A stretch of DNA of 64,000 bases. Origin: Gautieria morchelliformis. Its lineage: Eukaryota; Basidiomycota; Agaricomycetes; Gomphales; Gomphaceae. Under the pieces are notes generated by a model that worked only from the letters and a program-made list of their open reading frames with translations, did no database searches and was not told where the DNA came from. The position numbers were made by a program, and so were the translations under genes. Where the stretch lies: assembly GCA_015179125.1 (NCBI GenBank), contig WHVA01000022.1:419048-483047 (forward strand). Reading direction: 5' to 3'. This document shows positions 11,220 to 23,243 of the stretch, piece after piece (within the stretch, counting starts at the first letter, position 1; every line of letters starts with the position of its first letter).

Positions 11220-12205
11220 TATGTCTCGTGAGTCCGCAGCTTTGACGGTCATAATGCACCATTCCCGCCTTTCTACGCCCCCTTCTCGTTCTTATTCGAC
11301 GGCTTCAGCTGTTTTGCTGAATGAACTGTTCAAGGGAGGCATCTCCTTGGGAACCGCCGTCTCTCGAGTAGAGAAACTACATCATACACATACGACGCTG
11401 AAACCTAGTGGCCATCTCGTAAACGGTATTATGCAGGTGCCTCCCTCGCCTATTTCCACAAATTACGCCCTAGGTCAATGGATATACCGTTTCCGACGAG
11501 TGGGTCATGAAGTGTTTAGCGATGATTGTTGGAAATGGGCTATCCCTGCCAACCTATACGTCGTCCAATATGTTGCTGCTGTGAACCTTGATGTCGCCAC
11601 ATTCACAGTGACTTACCAGATGAAACCCCTCACCACTGCCGCATTTTCTGTGATGATTTTACGCAAGAAGCTTGGAAGTACCAAGTGGCTCGCTTTTTCT
11701 TCCCTGACAATCGCTGTGGGCATCACTCAGGGGCTGGTTCCGGGACGCACACCCACCCCATAACGACTCTGTTGCAATAATGGCCCAAAATGACACCCTC
11801 AACCTCAATGACCGGGGGTCGCAGCTTGTGCCCCCGTTTGAAGACCCTGGTGTGCATTCCATGCAGCCTCTTAAGGGTTTCCTCGCGGTCACAGCCGCAT
11901 GCTCTACGTCCGGGCTAGCAGGTGTGTACTTCGAGATGGTTCTCAAAGGCTCAAAAGCAGATCTTTGGATCCGTAACGTCCAATTCTTTATTTTCTCTTC
12001 TCCCCGCCCTTGTTCCTATCGTGTTTTCTAGTCACCCTACCAATTCAGTTGGCTGGTTCTGGGACCTGTTCCATGATTTGGGCATGGGCCATGGTCTCTG
12101 TGCAAGTGTTCGGAGGACTTGTGACGGTTGTCATCATAAAAGTATTCTGACACCATCTTAAAAGGTTTTGCCACCAGTCTAAGCATCATAATATCTTTTC
12201 TCAAC
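11220..12205 (+). pseudogene. Nucleotide-sugar transporter (SLC35A/UDP-sugar type), broken
   Basis: Successive frames match the Nuc_sug_transp family, Golgi or ER antiporters that bring UDP-sugars into the lumen. Visible blocks in order are HHSRLSTPPSRSYSTASAVL, LLNELFKGGIS, NLDVATFTVTYQMKPLTTAA, SVMILRKKL, MQPLKGFLAVTAACSTSGLA, VYFEMVLKGSKADLWIRNVQ, LLPALVPIVFSSHPTNSVGW and, after a further shift, VQVFGGLVTVVIIKVF and GFATSLSIIISFL. The frame changes at least three times (near 11760, 11980 and 12085). A few residues are missing in the helix before YVAAVNLD, and the last helices are lost after about 12205. It is a decayed host-gene copy that cannot make a working transporter. Confidence 0.85.
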
Positions 12206-13139
12206 AATGCGCGATAGCGTTTAGCAATGGTTACAGAGTTGGGCAATAATGATGAATATTTGAGCAATAATGACATGCACGCAGTATTGAGTGAATCGGC
12301 TTCTACGATGATAAGAAATAATGAGTGATAGAAAGATAAAGGCCACACTCAGTCATCAATAATAATAACAAGCAATCCTTGTTTCCATGCAAGCTCCCAT
12401 AGCATGGTGCTGGCTGGTCAGTATTTGGTGGAATGGCAGCCTTTTGGGGGTGGATATTTGGTGGAATGGCAGCCTTTTGGCGGTGGATAAAGATACCACT
12501 GCAACGAATACACTGTAGATATCTGTAGTAGCTTAGATGCATGAGGAGAATCAAAGATCATACCTTTGGTATGATTTGCCCACATTATTTCTCTTCAATG
12601 TCTTCACACTTAATATTGTTCGGCTTGCCATACTCACCCACACAGCTAGAGGCTCTGCAAATTGTTCTCACAGCTATTCATCGTAACCGGTTACTGGGAC
12701 TCAGTTGTCGTTTATCGGTTCAAATGTTGAATGGGATGACATGGTGGTTCACTTGCATCCAAATGACCGCAGTCAAAGGGGAGGGAAAGACAATTTTTTA
12801 GATCCAGAGAGTAGTATTACACAATTGGTCCAGATATGGACATGGAGATATGGTAGACACAGTAGTATCCTTGGGGTGAGAAGGGTGCATATGAAAATAT
12901 TTTAGTTCAGCTGCTGGATACTCATCTGTCTATATATGGCAAATATGGACACATTCTGGTGGTTCATGGGTGGGCATGGTTCGTGGGGTTCAGTGGGCAT
13001 TGAGGTCACATGACTTTATCTTTTAGGCATAGATGTCATAGACTGGGTGTGAGAAGCCGGGCCTTTCTGGTGGTTTGAATGTCCCAGATATCTGAGGTGA
13101 TCTCATTGACTTTGTTATAGATATTCGTCATCAAATGGC
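12206..13139. other. No recognisable gene
   Basis: This AT-rich stretch has only short frames. It includes one 33-bp tandem duplication (listed separately). The right end merges into an inverted gag remnant. Confidence 0.4.
12422..12487. repeat. 33-bp tandem duplication
   Basis: The units 12422-12454 and 12455-12487 differ at one base (tatttggtggaatggcagcc...). The period is a multiple of three, but no gene uses it visibly. Confidence 0.85.
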
Positions 13140-13770
13140 TGTCCGCTGTCCGGGCCATCAGCTCGAGCGCATGGTCAACAAAGGAGTACGTACAATTGGT
13201 CTAGTGCGAATGATGATATTAGGACTTCACATAACAGGAAGCCCATGTTTCCAATGTAAGAGGATAACTCAGTGAAATTGGTCATGTGGCTATTGACATG
13301 GTGTTGAGCATCTTGAGCTTTCAAATGGCTCGCTCAGACACCTAGATGATGTTGGCCTGACCAAAAAGGCAATTTAATTCATCACAGAATATTCCCCAAC
13401 TGCTCCAAATGGGAGGCTCGGGAGTGAGGGTAAGAAAGGGTTGCCACCAGATCAAGGCAATGTCGCTGAGGTAGGAGGCTGCATAGGATACATGCTGTCA
13501 TTTGTTCCAGAATTTTCACAGCTTGTTGTTGAAGACCATGATACAGCTGGTGATGAACGTTCGAAGGAGTCATGGTTCTTTCCCTGTGAATTTGTCAGGT
13601 TTCACAGCATCTGAGTCACCTTCAGGGATGGCCTGAGGGTAGGTGAAAGGATAAGCAAAGTATGGATTCCAAGGCGGTCCCGCTTTAGCACCTCCGCCCC
13701 TCGAAGCTCCTCGAATTGCGCTCGTCTCCGCCACCACTTTCCGCGTATTGCAACGGCAAGAAGATACGAC
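13140..13770 (-). pseudogene. Retrotransposon gag fragment, inverted relative to Gypsy-1
   Basis: On the minus strand the frame ending near 13570 contains DAVKPDKFTGKEP, the usual start of the gag core in mushroom Ty3/Gypsy elements. Shifted frames down to about 13140 contain gag-like segments such as LRTFVTSCIMVFNN and LTLTPEPPIWSSWGIF. Several frameshifts and stops interrupt it. It abuts the truncated 5' end of the Gypsy-1 pol at about 13748 but points the other way, so the two do not belong to one intact element. Confidence 0.6.
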
Positions 13771-16700
13771 CATTTTCCAGCTTCACCTCTCTGACTCAGC
13801 TTCAGTCAAGGCTTCGACTTCCGCTCCAGTCGATATGAGCTCAGTTCCGGAAGAATATCGTGACTTCCCGGACGTGTTCAATAAGGCCAAAGCCGACAAA
13901 CCTGCTGAACATCGACCTTACGATCTGAAGATAGAATTGGAAGAAGGAGCATCTCCGCCCCTTGGACCGATCTACTCTCTTTCGCAAAGTGAACTCCAAA
14001 CTCTCCGCGAGTTCGTCGATGAACACCTCAACATGGGCTTCATCCGCCCTTCGCTGTCTCCGCACGGCGCCCCGGTCCTTTTCGTCAAAAAGAAGGATGG
14101 ATCTCTCCACCTCTGCGTTGATTTCCGCGGACTCAATGCCCTCACTAAAAAGGACAAATATCCGCTTCCGCGTATTTCCGACCTACTCGACACTCCCCGC
14201 AGGGCGAAGATCTACACCAAAATTGACCTCCGGCACGCTTATCACCTTGTCCGCATCCGGGAAGGTGACGAGTGGAAAACCACTTTCCGCACCCGCTACG
14301 GTGCTTTTGAGTGGGTTGTCATGCCTTTCGGTCTAACCAATGCTCCCGCCGCTTTTCAGCGATTCATGAACGACGTATTTTCCGACCTTCTCGACGTATG
14401 CGTCCTAGTCTACATTGACGACATCCTCATCTATTCCGATACACCGGAAAAACATCGGGAACATGTCCGCGAAGTACTCCGCCGTCTACGCAAACACCAT
14501 CTCTACACAAAAGCAGAGAAATGCGAATGGCATCGCAACACGGTCGAATACCTCGGTTACATCCTCTCTCCAACAGGTCTTACCATGGCAGAGGACAAGG
14601 TCAAGGCAATTCAAGAATGGCCGGAACCCCGACATGTTAAGGATGTACAGTACAGTCTTTCCTTGGCTTCGCCAACTTTTACCGACGTTTCATTTATAAC
14701 TTTTCCGATATTACTGTTCTGCTCACGCGTCTCACCAGGAAGGGTGCCCCATGGAATTTCACTCCGGAATGCCATTCCACATTTGAAGCCCTCAAATCGG
14801 CCTTTACTATGGCTCCTATACTCGGTTTCTGGATTCCTGATGCCCAACTTGTACTCGAAACCGATGCTTCCGACTACGCGCTAGCCGCCATTCTTTCCAT
14901 CATTTCCCCTGATGACGGAGAAATTCATCCGATCGCCTTTCATTCCCGCACATTTTCCGCCCTGGAACTCAACTACGATGTCCACAATAAGGAACTACTT
15001 GCGATTTTCAAAGCCTTCAAAATCTGGAGACACTACCTCGAAGGTCCAACTTATCCAATCAACATTGTAACGGATCATAAGAACCTTGAGTATTTCGCGA
15101 CTACTAAGATTTTGACTCGCCGTCAAGTCCGCTGGTCTGAATATCTCTCACAGTTCAACATGGTGATCCGCTTCCGCCCCAGAAAGCTCGGTGCAAAACC
15201 CGACGCGCTCACTAGACGTTGGGACGTCTACCCAAACGAGGGAAGTAGCGACTATGCCAGCGTTAATCCGCACAACTTCTGCCCAGTATTTTCCACTGAG
15301 CAGCTGGCATCGTCCCTGCGTGCCACAGCATTGCAGTTTCCGCTACTCTGCACCTCAATCATTATGGACACCGAGTCTCTCCATTCCGACATCCATTCCG
15401 CACTTCGTTCCGACCCCATCTCTGTGGCCCACCTCGATGACCCCACCAGTCCTGGATGGTCCCTCGATTCCGACGGATTTCTCCGGTACAAGTCCCGGAT
15501 TTATGTTCCGGATACCAATGATCTATGACTTTGCGTACTCCAGCAAAGCCACGATCATCCGCTCTCAGGACACCAAGGCCAGAACAAAACCCTTGACATA
15601 ATCCGACGTACCTATACTTGGCCTCTCCTCCGCACGTTGGTCCAAGACTACTGCAAGTCATGCACCACCTGTATGCGAGCCAAACCTCAACGTCACAAAC
15701 CATACGGCCTCCTGAAGCAACTTCCGATCCCGGAACAACCGTGGAATTCGATATCCATGGATTTCATTGAAAAACTTCCTAAGTCATCTGGCTATGACAC
15801 CATTCTAGTGATCGTTGACCGCCTTACAAAGCAGTCCATCTTTATTCCGACCTACGATACCATCACTTCCGCCCAACTCGCACAACTCTTTGTGCTCCAC
15901 GTCTTTTCCAAGCACGGAATCCCTTCCCATGTCACTTCCGACCGTGGATCCGAATTCGTGTCATCCTTTTTCCGCACACTCGGCAAGGCTCTCGACATGA
16001 AGCTCCACTTCACTTCCGGTTATCACCCCGAAGGAGACGGACAAACGGAATGTACTAATCAGACCCTTGAGCAGTATCTCCGCGTCTATTGCAACTACCA
16101 ACATAGCAATTGGTCCGACCTTCTTCCGCTCGCGGAATTTGCCTACAACAATGCACCTTCCGCCACCACCGGAATTTCACCTTTTTACGCCAACAAGGTC
16201 TACCACCTGAATCTCGCCATCCACCCTGAACGCGACCTCGCCTCTGCCAGAGCCTGAGATTTCGTTGTGGAACTCGACGACCTTCACCAACACCTCCGAG
16301 AGAACATTTCCACCGCCCAGAAGAGATACCAGACTTCCGCCGTTCGGAAACGACTTCCGCCACCGGCATTCGAGATTGGCGACAAAGTCTTTGTCAAAGC
16401 TGAAAACTTCCGCACCACTCGCCCCTCGAAGAAGCTCTCTGAGAAATACCTTGGTCCTTACGAGATCATCGCTAAGGCCGGCAGTCATTCTTTCACTCTC
16501 AGACTTCCTGACAATATGCGTGCAGTACACCCGGTATTCCATGTCTCCATGCTTGAGCCCGCAGTTCCGAATACAATTCCGAATCGAGAACAACCTCCGC
16601 CTCCGCCAGTCGTCATTGACGGAGAACCGGAATATGAGATCTCGGAAATTCTCAACTCCAAGCTCGACAGACGATACCGCTGCCAACTCCAGTACCTAGT

Positions 16701-16836
16701 CAAGTGGGCAGGCTATGAAAACACCGACGAAGAGACTTCCTGGATTTCCGCCACGGAACTAGACCACGCCTCTGACCTCGTCTCTGATTTCCACAAGTCA
16801 TATCCTGATAAGCCTGGCCCCGTTTCCGCGCCCTAG
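13748..16836 (+). pseudogene. Gypsy-1 pol: reverse transcriptase, RNase H, integrase, chromodomain
   Basis: Reverse transcriptase spans 13748 to about 14760, with [26 protein letters not shown] and the catalytic YIDDILIYS. RNase H follows ([23 protein letters not shown]). Integrase carries the HHCC zinc motif, then MDFIEKLP, TSDRGSEF and GDGQTE as the D,D-35-E triad. A chromodomain (YLVKWAGYENTDEETSW) ends the protein, which by family steers integration to marked chromatin. Breaks are a 5-bp tandem duplication (tacag) near 14646-14655 that shifts frame, and in-frame TGA codons at 15526-15528 and 16255-16257, both at positions expected to be arginine. The protein lacks gag and protease upstream. 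It is not functional as it stands. Confidence 0.9.
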
Positions 16837-16967
16837 TCATTTCCGACCTCATTTCCGATACCCCATTGTTTTCTTACAAGTTCTCAAGTCATTGGTCAAA
16901 TCCGATTAATATTCCGCTACACTAATTTCCGACACTTCAAGAAATATTTTACAAGTCACTTCGACAC

Positions 16968-18220
16968 TCACTCCTCCCTCATCGTTTCCGCCTCACCCTC
17001 GTTCTCCGCTTCCGCACCCTCTTCCGCATGACCTATCTCCACGTTCGTCAACTCAGTCTCCACCCTCGCTTCCGCCCTTTGGCTCGTACCCGCTTCGGCC
17101 TCGTTCTCCAGCTCCTGCATGCGCACCTCCATGCGATCCCGGAGCAAGTCGTTCCGCCACCGGAATTCCCGTTTGAATTGTTCCAAAACTGTCGACATGA
17201 CGGTCATTTGGTTTTGGAACGACAATGACAGCAACTGCTGTTCCTGGACCACCGCCATCTCCGCAAGGAGGTTCCGGATCCCGCGTTGGGTTTTCCGGAT
17301 GCCCCTCAACGAATCAGCGATGTCAAGCAGCGGCGACACCATGGAGAAGCGGTTGAGTACCGTTGTCTCCGAGTTTCCGGTCACCGGAAAACCTTCCGCG
17401 ACCTTTTTTCCGCCTGGTCCCGGTTTCGACTTAGGGGTTTCAGGCCCCTCGGTCTCGACCCTGCGCCTTTTCCTTTCCACCCTCGCGGCACAACCGTCCA
17501 TGACACAGCGCCTCTTCTTGTCCCGACACTGTTCGCAGGAGGTTTCCCACGGATTCTTGGACCACACGCAATCCCACCCCTTGGTTTCGCATGGGTCGCA
17601 CGGGGCTTTCTCTTCTTCGTCATCATCCCTCATTTTCCATTTCCTCGTAGCGGGATTATCCAGACCCAACTCCCGCAACTCCAGTATCCGGGTCATCTTC
17701 TCTTTCTGAGCCTTCTGGAACTCATCCGCCCTCCGTTTCCGCTCCCCAACAACGTTCGGCATGGAAGCACCTTCCTTCTGCTTCCCCTTACTCTCTGGAG
17801 GCAGTGTGCTTTCCGCACTGCTCTCCGCTTCCGACTCCCCCTCGGATTCTACGACCCTCTGGCAGTTTTTCCGTGAGCTCCAGAACACCCCACACGACAT
17901 TTCCGACTCACCCGGGATTTCCCTGCCTTTTCCGCCGCGGCCTTGTCTTCCGCAGCTTTCTTCGCCGCGTCCCGTTTCCGCTGCTCCTCGTGGAGGCGCG
18001 ACTCTTCCTCGCGGCGTTTGCAGTACTTTTCTTCCCTCTCTTTCCGCTCCTGTTCCTTGCGTTCTTTCTCCTTGCGCTCCTCCTCCAGACGCTCCCTCTC
18101 TTTCCGCGCGGCTTCCTCGGCCTCGCGCTTCTCGGCCAGTTCTTTCTGAGCAAGCATATCAGCAAAGTGCTGCTTCATCTCGGCACTGGTCATTTTGGAG
18201 AAGTCGACTGGAGTGCTCAT
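16968..18220 (-). CDS. Antisense coiled-coil/six-cysteine protein carried by Gypsy-1
   Basis: Model: complement(join(16968..17858,17912..18220)), 399 residues. The intron is 53 bp (GTGAGT donor, CTCAC branch, CTGCCAG acceptor) and both exons are phase 0. Residues about 10-95 are a charged helix (EAARKERERLEEERKEKERK). Near the middle the cysteines are spaced C-x2-C-x6-C-x10-C-x2-C-x6-C (CDPCETKGWDC and CEQCRDKKRRC). That spacing matches a fungal Zn(II)2Cys6 cluster, although the basic residues sit in the second half. A second acidic coiled coil ends the protein. It lies between integrase and the 3' LTR, tail-to-tail with pol, 132 bp apart. It is fully open while pol on the other strand is broken. 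A DNA-binding or nucleic-acid-binding role is inference. Confidence 0.75.
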
Positions 18221-18330
18221 GATGGATCAAAGTGAAGACGCATTTTGCTTCCTGCCTATCTTTCAAACCCCGACGCGTTTGTTCACAGGTCACGTGATTC
18301 TGACTTATGGTCTCGCAGGGCTCGACCTTA

Positions 18331-18342
18331 GAAGGGAGATAC
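18331..18342 (+). promoter_or_regulatory. Polypurine tract of Gypsy-1
   Basis: The purine-rich run gaagggagat lies immediately before the TGTTATGACC start of the 3' LTR, where plus-strand priming is expected. Confidence 0.65.
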
Positions 18343-19033
18343 TGTTATGACCGTTCATTTCCGACTTCCGACCCTCAGTTCCGCCACACCTTCCGCCCCT
18401 CCGATATTCCCGCAACATTTTCCGCCCCTCCGATATTTCCGCCATTCCGGCCCTTGTACATTTCCCTTGTTCTTTCGACTCTATTACTCAGACCCACCGG
18501 ACCCACCTCACCGTTCATCAAGATCATACGTCCGGTCCTCCTTGTGTTTCGTTGTCAGATATGTTTTCCCGACCCCTTGTTTTTTGCCATTGTTCTACCT
18601 TACCCTGAACCCCCCTTGTAGCCCCATTGTTCCCAATAGTTAGTTCCCACGCATTGTCTACTCGACTTCCGCTTCCCCTGGAATTTGCTTAGTACCATAT
18701 CATTACCTGTTGCCTCAGCTCCTTGTATAAAAGCCTGTCATGTATGTCTCTTATTCTGCAATCAGATAATCACCTTCGATACTTGATTTCCTTTGCTCCA
18801 TCTCCTGTTCTTAGCACAGCGAGTCTAGCAAGATCTCAGTCTCTCTCCGTGTTCCGTCTTCCGTCTTCCACCTCAGTTCCGACTCAAGTTCCGACCAACC
18901 TTTGGTTCAGTACTTTCCGACTTCCGACTCAGTTCTGAAATACTTAGGATGATAGTTCATTGGGGGCGCAACCTATAAGTTGAAGCCGCTGTCCTTTCCA
19001 GTTCCGACTTAGCGGAAATCTCGATACGTAACA
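18343..19033 (+). repeat. Gypsy-1 3' LTR
   Basis: The 691-bp LTR starts TGTTATGACC and ends CGATACGTAACA. Its limits are fixed by comparison with solo LTRs at 22545-23243 (reverse) and 35058-35815. It has a TATA-like tataaaa at 18726-18732 and many TTCCG repeats that also run through pol. Confidence 0.9.
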
Positions 19034-19269
19034 CAGCATCTGGACAGCAAGCTGGCTAGTGTCATGACCATGCACAGATGGGGCACGAACAAGAATACCA
19101 CCCCTCAAAATCACAGGCAACGATGGCAAGACAACCAGAGTAACGGACAATGCAGAAAAAAGCAAACTCCTCTTCAAATCATTCTTCCCCTTGCAAGGAG
19201 TGCAACCTGGCCAGGAGCGCAAAACTCCATTCCCGGCACCTGCGTTCACATATGCACCTGTCACTGACC
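19034..19269. other. LINE 5' remnant, unresolved
   Basis: This sequence lies between the Gypsy-1 LTR and the recognisable reverse transcriptase. Its composition resembles the LINE remnant, but I can assign no domain. Confidence 0.35.
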
Positions 19270-20548
19270 AGCAGATACAGAGTTATTGAAAAAATGAGCC
19301 CGTACAAGGCTGCAGGGCCTTCGGGGATCTCCAATGCAGTGCTGACTCACTGCACAGAGCTGATCACTCCCCATCTATGATGCATCTATCATGCCACCTT
19401 CCAATTCAACACGTACCCACAGCAGTGGAGAACCATTTCCATTGCCGCGCTGCGGAAGCTGGGGAAGCCCTATTATACACTAGCGAAAGCCTACCACCCC
19501 ATCACGCTGATGGAGACCTTATCCAAAACCCCTATTAAGCTGCATGGCAGACACACTGACTAATTATGCAGAAAAACTCCATCTACTACCACCCACCAAC
19601 TTTGGGGGATGAGTGGGAAGGAACACCATCGACGCATTGCATGTAATGACAGACTCCATGAAGGAGCAATGGAGGAAGGGAAAAGTCGTATTGGCTCTAT
19701 TTCTAGACGTTAAAGGGGTGTTCCCAGGTGTAGCAGTGGACAGGCTGATCTATGACATGTGAATGAAAGGAGTACCAGAGAAATATACTAACTGGGTGCA
19801 AAACAGGTTGCAAGGACGGCGAATGAGAATCCAGTTCAATGACATCGTGTCGGACCCGCTTGACATAGACAATGGGTGCAGCCAGGGGGACCCTATCTCA
19901 GTCATATTGGACTACTTTTACAATGCAGGGCTGATAGAGGTAGCCAGGCAGGACAAAGGGGAGATGGCACCTGCATTTATTGATGATGTAATGTTCCTAG
20001 TAACAGGCAAGACATTCAAACAGATGCATGTGGGGCTAGTCAAGATGATGATGAGATGAGGAGGGGCCAACGACTGGTCCCGAGACCATAACTCACAGTT
20101 TGAGATAAACAATATGCAGCTAATTGACTTTACCAGGAAGAGGATCAAGCACCCGAAGCAGAAAGGGAAGATGAAACTGCTGCAAGGATGCCCGCTCACC
20201 CTAGCCGGGGTCTCGATCTCGCCAATAGAGTCTCACAAGCTCCTCAGGGTTATACTGGACAGGGAACTACGATTTAGGGAGCAAGCCGCATATATCGTCA
20301 CCAAAGGAACTGACTGGGTCCTACAGTTCTGAAGGCTGTCCAAGCCAAGAAAGGGCATGTCTTACCACAACATGAGACACCTTTACCTCAGCATCGCGAT
20401 CCCTAAAATGCTATACGCAGCCGACATTTGGTTTATTCCAGTGGGTAAGAGCAACAACAGCAAGAAAGCTCATGGCACAGTTGGTTACGCATTGAAACTG
20501 GCCAGGGGTGCAGAGAATGGCCTCCATATACATAACGGGAGCCCTCCT
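19270..20548 (+). pseudogene. Non-LTR retrotransposon reverse transcriptase, decayed
   Basis: Scattered frames give a LINE-type reverse transcriptase in order: SPYKAAGPSGISNAVL, a QQWRTISIAALRK-like block, NTIDAL, an ALFLDVKG block, MKGVPEKYTNWV, DNGCSQGDPIS, APAFIDDVMFLV (the catalytic F-I-D-D) and GVSISPIESHKLLRV. Frameshifts and stops occur throughout, for example near 19380, 19560, 19760 and 20058. No endonuclease domain or poly-A tail is seen. The 3' end is cut by the inverted LTR-A piece starting at 20549. Confidence 0.8.
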
Positions 20549-21114
20549 GTTTTGGAACCCGTTGAACTAAACGTAAAACTGTGGTGTTAAACACAATTAT
20601 AAAGTTCAATCAGAGATTTGACTTTACAAGCACATGCAAGCTTCGAAACTATTTTAATGGAGAACCCAATTAAGAAATTATCCTCCGGTGACCAATCAGA
20701 ATCGGCATTGGTACAGGAAGTGTAGCAATAGAGATTTAACTGAACACGTGTAGTTCTCAGATTGTGTAATACTTTGTGAGGTCAAAGGATGTTATTAGGC
20801 GTCCAAGGGTCCAGATACTTTAAGGGGGAAAGCTACTTAGAGTCTTAGGACCGCAGGTCAAGTGAATTAAAGACAACAATAATCCCCAAGACGTGAAAAG
20901 ATAGTTCTGCACTTGAACTCTTCCTCAGTTCAAGTATATCACTATTCTCGTGGCTTTTCTGGTTTTCCAACTCAACAAACGTAGGATATTAACTCACTTA
21001 CCCTGAGTTAGGTTAATATCTGCAGTGCATTGATTGATCAAGAAAGATCAATTACTCAAAAGGCTATTAACCCACTTAACTCAGAGTGAAGTTAATAATC
21101 TATTGTGTGAATTG
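20549..21114 (-). repeat. LTR family A, inverted partial copy
   Basis: It is the reverse complement of 2110-2674. It begins at the LTR 3' terminus (TGTTTTGGAACCC) and breaks off at 21114. It follows the LINE remnant directly. Confidence 0.85.
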
Positions 21115-22544
21115 ACTCACTGATGATGGTGGAGAATGGGGCACCTCCAATGTTGGACCCTCAAAGCGTCAGGCTCTTCATTTTGATCTCAGTTCACTCA
21201 CCCCGTCTTCAGGTGGTACTGCACACTCACATGCATGCTCAATATCTCAAACACTTCCATCTCTGCATATTTCTATGACCACCATGACCCTGCCTCCTCC
21301 AGCCCTCCTGTCTGCTGTGGCATCAAATCCAAACAAAGTCCATGGGGAGCCGTGAAATTTATTGGCACATTTACTCTCCATGCTTTTGTCATGCTCACAG
21401 GCACCATCAGTATATGAGAACAGCCTCAGTGAAAAAGGACTTGCATAGATTGGGAGTTGTTGTGGAGACTGTGAGGAGTGCTTGCTGTTCAGTTAAAAGG
21501 CGCCAGGGAGCTCTCAGAAGCAGAACGAGGTGATCTATTGGCTGATGTCCAGCCATTTTCCATGGGTGGAAAGCATGCAACTCGTTGGCTGGCCATATAC
21601 TCGGAGACCACTGCCCCAGTCATTCTGGATTTGCACATGAGTGCATAGTGAGTCGAATCAAGTGCGGTAATGAGTGGGGTGTCATTGACCGCAGTGGTGA
21701 CTTTTGCCAGGATGGCCTTTGTAGAACCAGAAGTCAAGAATGAATAGGTGCATTCTTTTTTCTTTTTTCCTTCTTTTGTCTTTTTGTTTTCTCATCGTTT
21801 TATATGACCCCAGTATGCTATTTTAGTTGCTACACTCAATTATACTAGATTTTATATGCTGCTTTTGAATCGCTGATTTTAAGTGCTCAAATGTACTTAA
21901 TTTTGGTGGTTGCTAAATATATTTCCTTTACACTGATTTCATAGTGAAAAAAGCTACTGAAAATCAGTACTAGTGCCAAAAGTACATATTTTTAAGTCCC
22001 CCTCTTCCTACAGTGCAGTGATCCACCATCTACTGACACCCTCAACACATCCACAACTTAAACCCATACCCGTTCCTTGCCAGGTACGGGATAAAGTGAT
22101 GAACACGCCCTCGACATCGACGTACAGGAAACGGCCCGCCAAGGATGGCTGCCAAGACCAGATTGTGAGGGAACAGGAAATGGGACAGCATTGACGACTG
22201 CACCATAAAAAAAAAGACGAAAACCTGGCCCCAGCAAGGAAAGCATGGACCAGGCCCCCTCAAAAATTCAAACACCAATAAATTTTATTAAAAAACCTTT
22301 TGTTTTTGCGCAATGAAATGTTCACGGGAAGACAGGGGCATAGGGGATGAATGATGAAGATGCAATGCACGTCGAACCTGTCATAAAATGCTTGAAAGCC
22401 CATCACTATCACTACAACACAGCCCAAACACCCCATTGCTGCATATATGCTACCCCACGTCGCCTACTCACCTCCACACACATCAACCAAAACTATCTGA
22501 GCCCACACACGTCCACACAACACACCCTGATGGCTCCATCACCC
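21115..22544. other. No recognisable gene
   Basis: No frame here resembles a family I know. The stretch includes a T-rich segment near 21747-21800 and ends at a solo LTR. Confidence 0.4.
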
Positions 22545-23243
22545 TGTTACGTATCGGAAATCTTGGAGGTCGGAACTAGAAAGGACAATGACTTCAACTT
22601 ATGTGATGTGCCCCTGATGAACTACCAGCCTAAGTATTTCAGATTTGACTTCCGGATGTCGGAGAAGGCGGAAGTTGAGGACAGAGTGCTGAGGGTCGAA
22701 GGTTGGAGGACAAAGGTCAGAAGAGGTGGAAGAGGCAGAAGACAGAACGTTGAGGGCGGAGAGAGAAGACTTGCAAAACTCACTGTGCTAAGAACAGGAG
22801 ATAGTGCGAAGGGATTCACATATTGAAGTCAATTATCTGATTGCAGAAATGGAGCATACATGAGGGGGTTTTATACAAAGAGCTGAAGCAACAGGTAATA
22901 GTATGGTACTAAGCAAATTCCAGAGAGGGTGGGAATTGGATAGACATATGGGGCAAGTATCTAATGCGGAACAAGGGAATGACAAGGGGGGTGCAGGGTA
23001 GAGTAAGTACAATGGCAAAGAACAAGGTGTGTAGTACAATAGACATCGGAGCAAACAGAAATATGGAAATGGTATCTTGCTGTGTTCAGGGTCGAGTACG
23101 GGGGTCGGTGACTGGAGGTGGTCAGGGGTACTAAAAGAACAAGGGGTTGAGGTTGAGGGTTGCGGATGTTGTGGAATAGAGTCAGAGGTGGTGCGAAGGT
23201 GTTGTGGAGGTGGCAGAGATGGTTGAGCGGAACGGTCATAACA
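22545..23243 (-). repeat. Solo LTR of the Gypsy-1 family
   Basis: In reverse orientation it starts TGTTATGACCG and ends CGATACGTAACA, 699 bp, matching the LTR at 18343-19033. Flanks caccc and cacct agree at four of five bases, consistent with a 5-bp target-site duplication. No internal domain accompanies it, so it probably arose by LTR-LTR recombination. Confidence 0.85.

Larger units (their letters stand above)
13748..19033 (+). mobile_element. Gypsy-1, 5'-truncated chromovirus-type Ty3/Gypsy element
   Basis: The element runs from reverse transcriptase through RNase H, integrase, chromodomain, an antisense gene and a polypurine tract to a complete 3' LTR (18343-19033). The 5' LTR, gag and protease are missing. 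Related solo LTRs lie at 22545-23243 and 35058-35815, and a 5' LTR piece at 30391. Confidence 0.85.

Noticed and set aside
16177..16686. Minus-strand frame opposite the integrase/chromodomain end
   Set aside because: It is the antisense shadow of pol; no conserved motif and no splice structure, unlike the genuine antisense gene at 16968-18220.
17119..17876. Long plus-strand frames at 17119-17709 and 17286-17876
   Set aside because: These are shadows of the GC-rich antisense gene; arginine/serine/proline-rich composition without motifs.
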